From: Isoetes taiwanensis
Lineage: Eukaryota; Streptophyta; Lycopodiopsida; Isoetales; Isoetaceae
Assembly: GCA_021234155.1 (NCBI GenBank)
Contig: JAJEKV010000051.1
Span: forward strand, 9,944,105 to 10,008,104
Direction of reading: 5' to 3'
DNA: 64,000 nucleotides
The notes below the pieces were generated by a model. That model was given only the letters and a program-made list of their open reading frames with translations, searched no databases and was not told the origin of the DNA. The position numbers and the translations under genes are program-made. Shown here in pieces: positions 33,617 through 45,646 of the stretch. How positions within the stretch are numbered: the first letter of the stretch is position 1; every line of letters begins with the position of its first letter.

Positions 33617-34849
33617 CTGGAATTTTTGCACTTGTGATCTCGTCAATGTCATTGTTCTTTATTTTGTCTATTTGATCTAGTATAAGCAACATATGACAAT
33701 GCGGTAGTCCTCTTTTTTGAAACTCAATAGTGTATGTGAAGGTTTTAGGCTTGCCAAATATATGATCGTCGAGCACATCATGGAAAAATGATTTAAGTTT
33801 TGTTTGAAATACTCGTGAAACTAAGTCAGGTCCATCTTCAGCTGATTGCCCAAATTCCAAATTATCTTTGATTTCTGACCAATGTGTGTTGCATGTGAAT
33901 GTGATGAATATATCAGCTTTTCCAAATCTTCGTATGAGAGCAATAGAGTCTTGGTAATTTTGGTTCAAAGCTCTTATACTCCCACTAAACATTGATGGCA
34001 AAATGACAAACTTACCAGAATTCATTCCTTGATGCTCAACTTCGTGGTTGACATAGTCAATGAGGCCCTCATACATTTCAGATCGTAATTTCTTTTGATT
34101 TGTCCGAATGAAGAATAAATTATTAGCTTCAACTCTTGCACATGTGTCAACGATGAACCGTTGTATTAATTTACCAGCATTCAATAACGGGTTGAAAGCA
34201 AACTTCAAGTTGTTTCCTTGTTTGTTTATGCTTCATCCATCATCTCCACAAGGTAACAGGATTGGATACGTTAGGACATCAATGGAATGATGTGTGATTG
34301 GAACATTCTTCAAACCGCCTCCTCTATAGTGTATACATATATCTCGATTGAATGGAGGCTCTCCATCAGGATTTACAAATATTATTGCAACTCCATTTTC
34401 AAAGGCAGCATTATATCTATGCGGGTTGACATCTGTTTGCTCTCTATTGAAGTACATTCTTGTGACTGCAACGTCATTTGTTAATCGAGCATTATTTTCA
34501 GCTTCATGCATCATTTGAAGAGCTTCCGCAAACGGGTTGACAATTCTTAGTTCTTCATCTAATTTCTTTAATAGCTTTGAGTCACATTCTGCACTTTGCG
34601 GATTCTGTGCTCGTTCTATAGTTGCATAGTTGCATACTTTGGCTTCTTACCAGGATTGGGTAATGCCGCACCCATTCCATGATATACTTGTCCATAAATT
34701 TCGAAATAATATGGACCTCGAGTATTGAACTGCTCAATGTTGGCTCCAAACCAAAAACAAAAGGTCCAATTGTTAACGTGCTCAAGATATATCCGCCCAC
34801 ACTCAGCACTGCTTGTCAGCCCAAATTTAGAGAACAATTTAGAGAGCAT

Positions 34850-35145
34850 TGAAAAGAAGCTAGAGCAACTAGGCTTTTCTATGTGGTACTTTCTCTATGA
34901 CAGAGGCCATCAACTGAGGTCTGCCTAGTATTTCGTGCTCTAATAAAGCCTAAGAATTTCAATGAGAAGAAATCCAGTGTTGAAGACATGGCAGATTACG
35001 AGCAAGAACTAGATTAACCTTAAACAAATTACAACTTACATGCATCAATCATAACAAATTATAGACTTTGGACCATAGTCAGCTTCCTCTCATCCTCCAT
35101 TATAGGAGTTTTTATAGATAACCTTGAAGGCCGGGGAATGCACCT
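34850..35145. other. spacer between the Helitron and the gypsy element
   Basis: AT-rich, with no feature recognised. The Helitron 5' end could lie here but was not located. Confidence 0.4.
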
Positions 35146-35723
35146 TGTTTGGGGTCTGGGTTCGGGAACTCCTGCAAGACAGCCCTCTGTGAGGACCCTT
35201 GGATCTAACAGGAGAATCCGGGGGACTATGTCACGCGGGATTTGCAAGAAAAGAACAAGAGGAAGAAAACAGAACAAAAGAGAACAATGAGAGGAAAATG
35301 ATAGCTTCCTTGATATCAATGATGAACATACATGAGCTCTCGCAATCGAGAGAAGACTAAGAGAGACAAGACTCAAAACTCATCTAAAAACTCATGTGCT
35401 AGCTCTACTCATATATATAGTACAATGGCCTTTGGCCCAATATAGACACTCGACCGATCTCTGCCGACTCCCTCGGAAGGAGGCCCGATTCTGCAAGAAT
35501 GTTGGCGGTGCCTCTTAAAGTGCCTAGAATCACGACACCGACGCCGGCGCTGACGGGTCGCCGTCTTGTCCGAAAAGGGCGCCTCTTGTTGACGGACGCA
35601 GCTTTGGTCTGCGTGGTCTCGCCGCTTTGTCTTCTCTGGGCTTTGACGGCCGACCCGCGCCGCCTTGACCTGGTCCGTCCGTCAGATGTATGAATAGTCC
35701 CGCATCAGAGGCACAGACTAACA
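35146..35723 (-). repeat. 3' LTR of the Tat-like element
   Basis: A 578-bp LTR with TG...CA ends. It shares its first 320 bp almost exactly with the LTR at 45666-46258. The rest differs by many small indels and CG versus TG/CA changes. Confidence 0.94.
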
Positions 35724-35737
35724 CTCCCCACCAAACG
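35724..35737 (-). other. polypurine tract of the Tat-like element
   Basis: The minus strand reads TTTGGTGGGGAG directly before the 3' LTR. Confidence 0.85.
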
Positions 35738-35919
35738 ACACCGTGAAGAAAAGGAGGAAGTGTCTCGAGGGCTGAAGCCATCGGGCCGAAAGTGATCCTC
35801 ACGGAGTGAGGACGGGCACCATTATGGTAACCGCTAATGAGATCCCGGCGCTTTTGAAGAGCAGAGGAGTATTGAGCCCAAGGGCGTGATCGGCGGCCAA
35901 TGAGAGAATGAGAGCGCAC

Positions 35920-38723
35920 TATGTCTTCAAGGGCGCATGGGCTTCAAAGAAACAAACCGGCACTCCATGAGGAGGCAAATCAGACCGAAAAGCACCGACG
36001 CCGCATTCGGATTGCAAGAAAAGATGGGACGCCGACGATTTGAGGAGCTGACCAGAGGCTTTTGAGAGCAAAGACGTAAACCCGCCGACGGGTGGACCGA
36101 AGGGTCGTGGGAGGTGGCAAGATTCTCGCAAGAAGGTGTCGAGGCCATAAATGGCATCCTCGGGCCGCTGCCAACCACGCCGCATTTTGCAATATAGATC
36201 CGTGTTTCAAAAGAGAGTCTAAGGTGGCATTATCCTCCCAAGCGGATCGTCCCGACGAAGCGGGATCCCACCGAGATCCGTCGAGATCCGAGGCGGAGGG
36301 ATCCCGCTGGGGCCATCCATGACCTTGGTCCGTAAAGGAAGACGCCAATCGGAAGTAAGAAACCCGGGGCGGGAGGGGCACCCGTGAGAAGCATACGGAG
36401 AAGGAGCCAGCCCGGGGCGGGGGCTGCCGAAACCCGCCCCCCGATTCATCGACAAGGGCGGGATCGAGAGCCTTGCACCAACGATCCCACTCGGGCGGGA
36501 GTTGAGAGTAAACAGAGGGCTATCCCAACCCGTGGAACCGCCTTGCTATCCAAAAGAGCACGCAGTTGATTGTAACCGCCAGTCTTTGCATGTAAACTTG
36601 TGCAAAGGGAAGATCCTGATGTCCGAGATACTTCCTTATCTCATTCTAAATACGCTTCAGCTTGCCGAGAGGGCAAATGATGAGCAAGCTCCCGGCATGT
36701 ACTCTTGATGAAGAGCATGTGTCGATCATGATCGTACGGAGATAGGGTTGTTATCCAAAAGCAACCATTGAAGTGTGGGGTCACCCGGAAAGTTCTGATG
36801 TGGCCCATCTCGAAATTTGTCCTATGTATCAGCTAGATAGAAATCATGAAAAATGTAGGCCATTGGCTGAACAACTCTGAATGTGATCATATCCGGATCG
36901 TCACAGTGAATGAGATCAAAGACTAAAAGGGCACAAAATAAACCTTTGTCTTCAACACGCAGGTCCGCCAGATCCGAAGAAAATCTCGCGCGCGTGGGGA
37001 ACATCAACGGGTCCATCAGCCGTATGCCACTTCAGAAGAAAGAGGTGGCGGCGGGCAACCACATAATCCAGATAACTGGAAGGAATAGGGTAGTCAACAG
37101 GCAGGTTGAGAGCAATGGTAATATAGCCTTCAAGTTTTGTCTGAGCCTCATCAGCAGACTGAATAGCTTGCTCTAGCTGTTGTTCGAGGTCACGGATCCT
37201 GTGGTCCTTGTCTAACAGAAGGCGTGTCTGGTCACGGACCCGTTTCTGAGAAGTGTTAACCTGTGAGGAGGATTGCCCAGGAGCATTGAGTCGAAGCACG
37301 GCAATCTCCGCGTCATCAAGAAGTTTCTGTTTCTGAACCTCCGTCAGCTGATCTTGGAGGGATGTTAGCTGAGAAGTCTGCGTGGAGAGCTGAGCCTTCA
37401 AAGAGGCAATTTGAGCGTCACGTTCTGTAAGGTGTTGAACTTGAGTGTTGTAATTGTCACAAAGCTCGGAGTACAAAGCGTCGAGCTTAGCAATATCTTT
37501 CTCCTTGTCACTAAGGAGGGTGGCTTTGGACTGATTTTGCTCCAATAAGTCCTGAATTTCGGATTGAAGCTGAGCCTGTTGATCTGCAAGAAGGCTGGTC
37601 TGATCCTTTGCACTTTGGAGATCTATGCGGGCCTGTAAGAGAGCCCCGTGCTTTTCTTGAAGTTGGGCTTCCAAAGTTTGAACTTGTGCAGTGGCAGCTT
37701 GAAGGTCACGGTGGACCGTGTCGGAGGCCTCCAGAGCCTTTTGAACCCCATTCATGAGAGCTTCTTGGGATTCGTGTAACTTGAGAGCAAAGCAGCCTTG
37801 AGCATCCTGGCCGATATTGATACAAAAGTCGGCGAGGGTGCAGAGGCAGGCGAGGGGCCTCGCCAAGGCCGCAGTGTTTGAGACGCTTGTGAGACATGAT
37901 GAGAAGCGGAGGGCCTTGTTTCAGAGAGAGGAGGAGGAGACAAAGGACATGTGTGGTGTTATCTTTGACATGACCGTAAGGAGAAGGGCGTGAAGTGTCA
38001 ACTCGGGCGGATTTTGAGGGAAGGGAATGAAAGGACCAATTGAGTGGAAGCATGAGAATGAGGAGGTGAGGGAGGAAAGTAATGACAGATGAGGGCTTGA
38101 AGATGGCCTCCCACAGAAGTTTCAGAGGTAGAAGTGGCAGCCCGAAGACGGTCAATTTCTTGGAGAAGACGGTAGAACAACAATTGGGGCCAATCAATGT
38201 GGTGGTTGGAGTGCGAAAGCGATGAACACAATATTATAGAAATGCTTATTGATATGGGTGTTCTTGATAGAATACCCAAGGAACTTTCGCCACAGAAACT
38301 TAACAAAAGTTTCATGGGGTTTGTCTAAATTTGTCAGGCGATGTACATTGGCGTGATAAGGAGGTGCACCAAACTTAGTGACATCTAGATCCTGTAGGGC
38401 TGACCAAGATAAACAAGGGGTTTGCAAAGGAATATGGAATACCTCTCCAAATCGAGATGTTGAGTCACGAAATGGTGGTGCCATCGACCATCGTGGTGTA
38501 GCCATGCGGTCGCTGACGATGTTAGCGGCGAACCGCCTAACCGGTCGATTTGGAGCCTAAGTTCCATTTGAGAGAATTCGTAAAGTTTCTCACGTTCTGC
38601 GACTTCACGATTCGGGCCAACAAGGGCTTCACGGAAAGTGGGCGTCAAGAAAGAGACAGACTCGAAAAGAGCCAGTTCCCTGGGAGCAGTAGCTTGAAGT
38701 GAAGAAAATTTTGGTGCCGCCAT
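35920..38723 (-). pseudogene. sense extra ORF with long coiled coil (Tat-like element)
   Basis: A coding stretch of about 2.8 kb lies between integrase and the 3' LTR in the sense direction. It starts at MAAPKFSSLQATAPRE (38723). After one frame change near 38.5 kb it continues with DVTKFGAPPYHANVHRL and KFLWRKFLGYS. The frame 37866-36952 is a Gln/Leu/Ala-rich heptad region of over 200 residues (for example QVQTLEAQLQEKHGALLQAR), followed by LPVDYPIPSSYLDYVVAR. The C-terminal part (LVFDLIHCDDPDMITF to YMPELAHHLPLWQ) is better preserved in the partial copy at 46.9-47.45 kb. Extra ORFs after pol are known in Tat elements; their function is not. I recognise no domain beyond the coiled coil. Confidence 0.7.
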
Positions 38724-39227
38724 GGCAAAGAGCTGCAGAAAAGAACGATGATGCAAAGGCGGAGAGCGGAGACAGAAGGCGAAGAACGAAGGACGAAGGC
38801 GCAGAGGGACGAAAAGGTTTAGGGCGCGCAAATGGAGGTGAAGAGGCATGATGAGGACAAAACGGCAACCGTTGATGGTGCCAGGTGTTGAAAGATGCCA
38901 AGGAGGCGATGGAGAGGCAAAAATTTGGCTAAGTCCCCAAACTACCAAGGGAGAAGCAATGAACGGTGGAGATTAGATGGGAGAGAAGGATCGGATGTGA
39001 CAGGTGGCCAAAGGACACATATTAATGTTCGAGGGGCGTGAAAAGAAGGAATGGCATTTAATGCTGGCAACTCGAAGTGGGATATCATTAAAGGGATTGT
39101 GTCAGAAGGTATCATGGCTAGATATGCGGCGGGAGAAAAGATTCTCATTTATAGAAACAGCCTTGCATTGCAAACACGTTGGCGATTTTTGTGATTGGTC
39201 CACGTCGACAAGGAGGTCCTCGGTTGG

Positions 39228-39235
39228 CTATATAA
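39228..39235 (+). promoter_or_regulatory. TATA box of the antisense ORF
   Basis: CTATATAA lies 31 bp before the ATG at 39266, with ATTGG (CCAAT on the other strand) about 35 bp further upstream. After the stop come GC hairpins (GGGCTCTGAGCCC) and AATATAAATA at about 39653. Together these resemble a small complete transcription unit opposite to the element. Confidence 0.5.
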
Positions 39236-39265
39236 GACGAACCGGGAGTGAAGCGAAGGCATCCG

Positions 39266-39532
39266 ATGGCGTATAGCATGGCTGCTGCTGGTTTGAACGA
39301 GAACTGCACTATGCCCACGAACTGTCAGGAGTGGATTACCTGCAAGATGAATTGTCTGGACCTTTGGCGCTGCCACAATCGTGGCCTGAGAATGGACGGC
39401 TGGTGTGCCGGGATGGCTGAACATCCCGATCCGAAGACCAACGGGATGGAGGTGGTTCTGCACCTTCGCTGGGACCCTGAGCAGAACCTCTATCATATCC
39501 TGCGCATCACCTCTGCTCCGAACCCGGAGTAG
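39266..39532 (+). CDS. antisense six-cysteine small ORF inside the Tat-like element
   Basis: An 88-residue intact frame on the strand opposite to gag-pol, between integrase and the sense extra ORF. It starts MAYSMAAAGLNENC. Six cysteines are spaced C-x5-C-x5-C-x3-C-x5-C-x10-C in the first half, with several Trp and Met, then a WDPEQNLYHILR tail. No signal peptide is evident. It is the only long frame of this element not broken by indels. Antisense ORFs at this place are known in Tat-lineage plant elements, but I do not recognise this product. A zinc- or RNA-binding role would be a guess from the cysteines. Confidence 0.5.
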   Translation: MAYSMAAAGLNENCTMPTNCQEWITCKMNCLDLWRCHNRGLRMDGWCAGMAEHPDPKTNGMEVVLHLRWDPEQNLYHILRITSAPNPE

Positions 39533-39670
39533 AGGGTTTTTCTTCTTAGGACTTAGTAGATAGGGCTCTGAGCCCGTTTTTGTATATAGGGCAGTGCCCA
39601 TAGCGGAAATAGCTGGGCTGCGCCCACATTTTGTAAAAAGTTCCACCTATAATATAAATATGCCGCTGGT

Positions 39671-40980
39671 TTAGTCACTATCTGTTGTGGTTGTGTCTGG
39701 AACAACATCTGTGTGTTGATTGTCACTTTCTGTGGTATGAAATGTTTTGAGGCGAAAGCCATTAACCAGTGTAGGTAATGGAGTTCCATCTAATTCGGCC
39801 AGCTGGAAAACGCTGGGTTGAACCACTTGAGCAATTCGATAAGGGCCAAGCCATCGAAACTTAAGCTTACCCGGAAAATTTTTGTACCGAGAATCGTAAA
39901 GAAGAACCAAATCTCCTTCCTTGAATGTTTTTGTCTTCAAACTTTTGTCATGTAAAGATTTTTGCAACCGTTGTCCATGAAGAACACGAATATAAGCATC
40001 CCTTCTAAGTTCATCTAACTGTTCCAATTGATAAACCCTTTCTTTAAGTGCAGCAGGCGGATTATGAGCAGTAGCCAGTTGAAAACGGAGAGTTGGGAGA
40101 ATGTACTCAAAAGGCATGAGAGCTTCTTGACCATAAACCAATTTGAAAGGAGTGTGACCAGTAGCTATTTTGAAACAAGTGTTGTAAGCCCAAAGAACAG
40201 TAGGAAGTTTGTTTTGCCAGTCAGTTCGAGAAGCATCACAAATTTTCTTGAGAATTGTGACCAGAGTTTTGTTGGTGCTTTCTGCCAAACCATTCCCTTG
40301 AGGATAGTAAGGTGTGCTCTTATGATGATGTATCAGGAGATAATCCGTCAGCTCCTTGATGGTATGATTGATAAAATGGACACCACGATCACTGACCAGC
40401 TCCGTGGGGCAGCCGAATCGCGTGATGATTTGTTGATAGAGGACCTTGGTCGTCTTTGGCCGCGTTGTTGTCCTGAAGTGCGCAAGCTTCCGCCCCATTT
40501 AGTAGCATAGTCGGTGAGAACTGAATGTAGCGGCACGGGTGCCGCGCCAGAGGATCGATGGGTCCCACAAAATCCATTCCCCATTTGCTGAAGGGAAGTG
40601 GCGTGGCGACCGGGCGTCAAGGGAAGAGCATCACGCCGTGGGGCCGCCCCATACCGGCAAGCATCACACGCGGGGGCGCGTGAGCGCCTTTGAAGAGCGT
40701 GGGCCAAAAATAACCAAAGAAGAAGGATTTTTCGCGGCCGCGGTGTCACCATGAAAATGACCACCACCGGTGAGCCCTTCATGGGCTTCTCGAACAATAT
40801 CCGGGACCTCATGAGGGAGAAAACAACCGTCAAGAATGGTATCCTTACCCTTTTTGTAAAGATGGCCTGCAACCATGGTGTAGTCACGGACCTCGCGAGA
40901 AATTGATGTCGACGGATTGTCGCTTTGTGGAGAGAGCATGGCGCCCTTCCTCGTGGAAGAGCTCGTGAGGAGATAATCAC
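39671..40980 (-). pseudogene. Tat-like element: integrase
   Basis: The zinc-binding part is shifted in frame (REAHEGLTGGGHFHGD, then CDACRYG). The core begins with MDFVGPIDP (first Asp) and continues in 40498-39671 with ELVSDRGVHFINHTIKEL (second Asp) and YYPQGNGLAESTNKTL (Glu). The C-terminal part has LVYGQEALMPFEY and KFRWLGPYRIAQVV. The catalytic triad is therefore present, but spread over at least three frames. The C-terminal 275-residue frame is long and clean. Confidence 0.9.
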
Positions 40981-41669
40981 AAAGGCTTGGAACCAATGTG
41001 GTGTTGCCGCGACCGTAAAGAGTTGAGCGCCGAAAGGCGCCCGAGACTCCGAGAGGGATCATCTGTGTGGATGCGTGAAAGATAATCCGGGACAACATGA
41101 GATTTGCCGGCCTTGTGAACAATTTCAAAAGGTGCAAATTCTTGCAGAAGTAGGACCCAACGAGCAATGCGGCCCGTGGGCGTGGATTTGTTGATCAAAT
41201 AAAGGAGTGCTTGGTGGTCAACAAAGAATTTGATCTGACTGCCTAAAAGATAGTGACGGAAGCGTTGGACACAGAAAATTAAACCCAAGGCTTCACGCTC
41301 TGTGGCAGAGTAGTTGCGCTCAGCAGAATTGAGCTTCCGGCTGGCGTATCTGTTGGGTTTGTCAGTGTGCGCATCATATTCTTGAGAGAGAACAGCTCCA
41401 ATAGCAAACGCCGAGACATCGACATGAACATGAAAGGGCTTGTCCCATTGAGGAGGAACAAGAACCGGGGCCTGAGTAAGCAAAAGCTTCAACTGTTGGA
41501 AAGCAGCATCCGCCTGGGAATTCCAAGCCCAGGTGGTTTCATCACTTGTGAGTTTATGAATGGGATCTCGCAATGGTCGCCACCCGTGAATGAAGGTGGA
41601 GTAATAATTGACCTTACCCAGAAAGAGCGTGTCTCCTTGATATTGGTGGTGCTTGAGCTTTGAGCACAC
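40977..41669 (-). pseudogene. Tat-like element: end of RT and RNase H
   Basis: A 230-codon frame holding LGKVNYYSTFIHGWRPLRDP (RT connection) and RNase H with FHVHVDVSAFAIGAVLSQEY, LNSAERNYSATEREALGLIF, FFVDHQALLYLINKS and PDYLSRI. The first Asp and the Glu of the active site are visible. The frame is continuous with RT only through frame changes near 41.67 kb. Confidence 0.92.
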
Positions 41670-42250
41670 AACCGATTTTGGCGTGGATCGGTGGTGATAC
41701 CGCTTTGGTCGACAACGTCCCTAACGTAACACCGAGGGTGACACAAAAGGTGCATTTCTCCGATTGAGACTAATGCCTAACTCATCACATTTCGAAAGAT
41801 GAGTTCCAATTTATCCAAATGGTCAGCCATGGAACCGTGAGCGAGAAATCATCTTGAAAAATTTGTAAGAAGGGATTTTCCTTCATAAAATCATGAAAAA
41901 CTGAGAGCATGATGCGTTGAAACGTGGATGGAGAGTTTGATAAACCAAAAGGAACCACCTTGTAGGCAAAAAGTGCCCCACCGGGTGGTGAAAGTAGTCT
42001 TGAGTTGATCGATTCTTTGATTGAGATCTGATTGTAGCCGAAAAACCATCCATGAAGGAGTACATCTCATGTCCAAATGACCTCTTCCGTAACCCGGCCT
42101 GAAGGAAGTGGAAAATGATCACGCCCGTGGCTCGATTGAGTTTGCGGTAGTCCACGCAAACGCGGATCTTACCATTGTGTTTGAGTGCAATGACGATGGG
42201 GCTCACCCATTCGAATGTTTGACCTCATAGATCAAACCCCGCAAAGCAAG
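41670..42250 (-). pseudogene. Tat-like element: RT core
   Basis: VIALKHNGKIRVCVDYRKLN marks the RT fingers. It is followed in broken frames by the equivalents of YSFMDGFS and by FHPRF/FSQFFMIL-like remains where the catalytic YxDD would be expected. I could not see an intact catalytic motif in one frame. Confidence 0.85.
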
Positions 42251-43173
42251 GAGTTTGTCAATTTCCGCCTTGACGCCGATCACGCGGTATTGGGGTTGAG
42301 CCGGCATCGCCGCTTGCTATACCGGGTCGTGCATCCGATTTGGTAGGAATGGTGAGTTCCCCAAGGCTTTGTTGATTCCCCAAGATCTCTCTCAGCTCCG
42401 TGCAAAAATGTGTTTGAACTTTTTGAAAAGCATGACAGCCCACAGTACGATAGGGGGTGGAAGATTGGCGGCAAAGCGACACAGTGATTGTTGCCTACGC
42501 CCACGATCTCAACTTCGAGAGTCCGAATATGGGGTATCACTTCGTCCCGGACAAGGTGTGCGGGGAGGTTGAAGCATAACAGATGCGTGGCACTCTGCGT
42601 GGTGAAAAAGAGAGGTTGCCGAAGTCTCATCACCGCGCAGGTTGCTTCATGACAAATAAGGTACATCGGCGGGAGCAAAGCGGGAGGTTCAAAGATCCGA
42701 AAAGTGATCAACACGTTGGATTCGATTGCAAGGAGCCGTAAGGGTCAAGCAAAGCGACCCACAGCCGGGTCCTGATCAAGAGTCATTTCTCCCAAGGATC
42801 GGCATATTCGGGGTAGGGATGACAGAGGCGCACTTCGCAGTGGAGCCCGAACTTGATAGATATTCTGGCGCCCTCGTAATCGCGGTCGAGAGAGAGGGTT
42901 CAGCATTGTCGACGGAAAATGATTTTGCCGCCTTCCAAGTCCATGGTGGCATTGAGGTGACCATCCGGTGATGACTAACTGATCCGTGGCCCAAGAATGG
43001 ATACTCTTGGCCCGGCGAGAAAAAGGTCTGGCCGACCAACATTTCATAATCACCGGATCTTCGCCACCTTCCAAACGCCAAATTCCAACGGAATCGGAGA
43101 TCACCAATGTTGATGTGAAGAAGAGGCGTGGCGCCTTGAGGTCTCGTGGATATGGCCATTTGCCAATTTGATG

Positions 43174-43692
43174 TCATATGGGGCACGATAGAGTTGTTTG
43201 ATGCCCATTTGTTTTGCGGAGTTTATCCGTGATGAGATTGACCGCGCTACCTCCATCAATTTGAACATGATTGACTTGTTGATTGCCCACCGCATGTGTG
43301 TACCGTGGGAGTAGAGGTAGCAAATGTTCCCCAACCAAAAAAAATTCGGGAGTGGTAACCGGTCCTTGAGAGCGTGACAGAAGTTTCAAAATTGTGGCCA
43401 AACTTAAAGGTATTTTGATTTTTGCTAGCTCCTCTTGGAGTTCCAGAGGCACATGAGAAAAAGGATCTGGCCGGATCCACAAGTCTTTGGGGTGCGGGTA
43501 ATGAAGCAAAGAACTTTTTGAGTAGGTCAACCTCGGCAGCCTATATTTGGATAGGTCTCGAGCTGTGGAGGTTGAGACGTGGAAGGTGCTTCCTGCCTTT
43601 GTTGAGCTCGGTAGTGGCATGAACATTAGCCAACGTCGGCGGCCTTCGCCAGCTTTGCATGAGGTTCGAATGCTTTGGCGAACTTTAGGCAT
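43174..43692 (-). pseudogene. Tat-like element: aspartic protease region
   Basis: The frame ends with QVNHVQIDGGSAVNLITDKL. The DGG-S-AVNLI segment is the usual retropepsin-like active site of Athila/Tat elements. The preceding Pro/Leu-rich part links it to gag. Confidence 0.8.
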
Positions 43693-43699
43693 GACATTC

Positions 43700-45618
43700 G
43701 CATGAGTTTCTCCAAATCAGGTGCAAAGTGAACTTTTTTTTTCATCATGAGGAATGGTATCGACGGCAAAGGCGTGTTGCGTGCCATGAGAAATAATGGT
43801 TAAGGGGGAGACGCCCGGTCTGGCGTGAAACCAAACCAACCCAATTTGATGGCTGAACCGGGGATTGAGTGCCCAAAAAATTTCTTCCCGTGTTTGTTGA
43901 TCCATCCGAGGTTGATTTGCGGGGAGCTGGTTGATAGCGTGATTGCCGAGGTGCACGAGGGGCTTCCAAGAACCGGACGCGGCCTTGTTTGCCATTGGCA
44001 ATCCAAAGTTGGTAAGCCATGAGGCGGACTGATGTGGTCTGATTTGTGCCGTGAAGCCGCACCAACTTGTGGAAGTTGAGGACACGCCGCGGTGGTATGA
44101 CCCCATTCTTGACAAAGATAACATCGAAGCCAAGGATCAAAAGGAGGACGTGTGTTGGGTCCCCGCTTGTTGCTCCCCGCTGCGATAGAGTTGATTGGGT
44201 TGCGCCTGCGGGGTGGTCGCCGATATTGCGATTGGTGCCGAGGTGTGGTTTGCACTTGATAAACCATCTTGTTGCGGAAAGGTGTAGGATGAGTGCGAAA
44301 GTGCACTCTTCCGGTGGCATGATTGCACATGTTGCATCTTTTACAATGAGGCGGGCCATTGGTGGAGTTGCACTCATTTGCCAAGTGGCCTTGATATTTG
44401 CGATATGGCACCAGATCCGACCGCTACTGTGGATTGGTGTGTTGAGGTTGAACAGCCAGCCCCGAGGAACTATGACGGGTGGAATGAAAGGGAGCTCCTC
44501 AAGAGCCACGCCACCGAGGAAACATTGACCGAAAGTGATTGACAAGATCGATAGCCTGCTCCAAAGTCTTGGGGCGCAGGTATTCAGTCATGAGGCGGAT
44601 AGCTGGAGGAAGTCCTTGGAGAAACCAGACCAAGATCTAGCTCTGTGTGGGGTACTCCTTGAGTTTGCTTAGCAGAATGTGAAGTCGATCCGCAAAAATC
44701 CCTAGCGGACTCAGGGGCTCTTGTTGAAGGTCATTGAGTTGCTTGAGATGAAGTTGATCATCATCCGTGGTCCCATAGTGAGAAAGAAAAGCAGCCATTT
44801 CGACCAATCTTGTTTCCAGTGGCTTTTGTTGGACATGAGCCATTGATGAGGGGAGCCACGCAATGTGGTGGAAAAGATGTGGAATTTCAGTTGAGGTTGC
44901 GCATGCCCATTCAGGACAGCCAGAGCCTCAAATTCTTCCATGTGGGCCTGAGCACTTTGGTCTAAAGGTTTGCCTTTAGTGTTGCCAAAGGTGGGATAAG
45001 TCGCCTTAAGGGTCCGAAAGGTAGAGGTAAAAGTGCCGGGCTGGACAGAACATGATAGTGAGGATATTGAGGTGGAGTTGGAGGGGGTATGGTGGCCGGA
45101 AAGACCCCTCGGCCAAGGGGTGGCCGAGGTGGGGGGCACTAGAGGTGCCTGATCATTGGGTTTGAGGTCCGTAAAGATTGTAAAATTGTGAAGAGCGGTG
45201 GGAAAGGTAGGGAAGGGAAATTCCTGGGGAGGAGCAAAAGAGACATGTGGATATCCCTGTCCACCCGTAGGAGATGATGGTTGTGAAGGCAGAGGCGTAT
45301 GGCCAGAAGAGTGATGGATGAAGGCATGTTCTGGGGTATGAAAGTAAGGTTGAGCAGTTGGAGCCGGATAGGGCTCCTGATAGTGATGAGGAGACCGGAG
45401 GTCGTGGAGCAATGTTTGCACGCTTGAGGCGGAGAATTTGGACGAGACATGACACGAGGGGTGGGTGGCGCCGACTGAGCCCTAGACCGAATGTGGCCTC
45501 CCTCAATGTCATAAGCAGAGCCATACATGTCGCGAACAGCTTCCCTTCGATGATGGCGCTCCAAGCGAGACGCCGTCTGGGAAAGAAGTTCTTCTGGCGT
45601 GAAGTTTCGGACAGACAT
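43700..45618 (-). pseudogene. Tat-like element: gag
   Basis: The ATG at 45618 (MSVRNFTPEELLSQTAS) lies 30 nt after the primer site. A Pro/His-rich N-terminus is followed by the capsid region (AHMEEFEALAVLNGHAQPQL, FHIFSTTLRGSPHQWLM, then QLNDLQQEPLSPLGIFADRL). Near 44.1 kb a CCHC knuckle appears, CYLCQEWGHTTAACP, preceded by a Cys-rich CKRCNMCNHATG segment. At least four frame changes occur. Confidence 0.88.
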
Positions 45619-45646
45619 GGCGACAGAAGAAAGGAAAATCGAATCA

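Larger units (their letters stand above)
32724..34849 (-). pseudogene. Helitron Rep/helicase gene, internally deleted
   Basis: On the minus strand the order is: Helitron-like N-terminal region (GPYYFEIYGQVYHGMG, then YNAAFENGVAIIFVNPDGEP and HHSIDVLTYPILLPCGDDG), the Helitron_like_N/Rep region (NPLLNAGKLIQRFIVD, LPSMFSGSIRALNQNYQDSI, KRGLPHCHMLLILD), and the start of a PIF1-type helicase with Walker A MDGPGGTGKTF and the following motif AWTGIASLLLKGAHTVHSTF. The Rep HUH site is represented by the LPHCHMLL segment. Most of the Rep end, the region before the helicase and nearly all of the helicase after motif Ia are missing. Frames change near 34.2 and 34.6 kb. A 66-bp intron-like segment lies inside. 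Confidence 0.9.
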
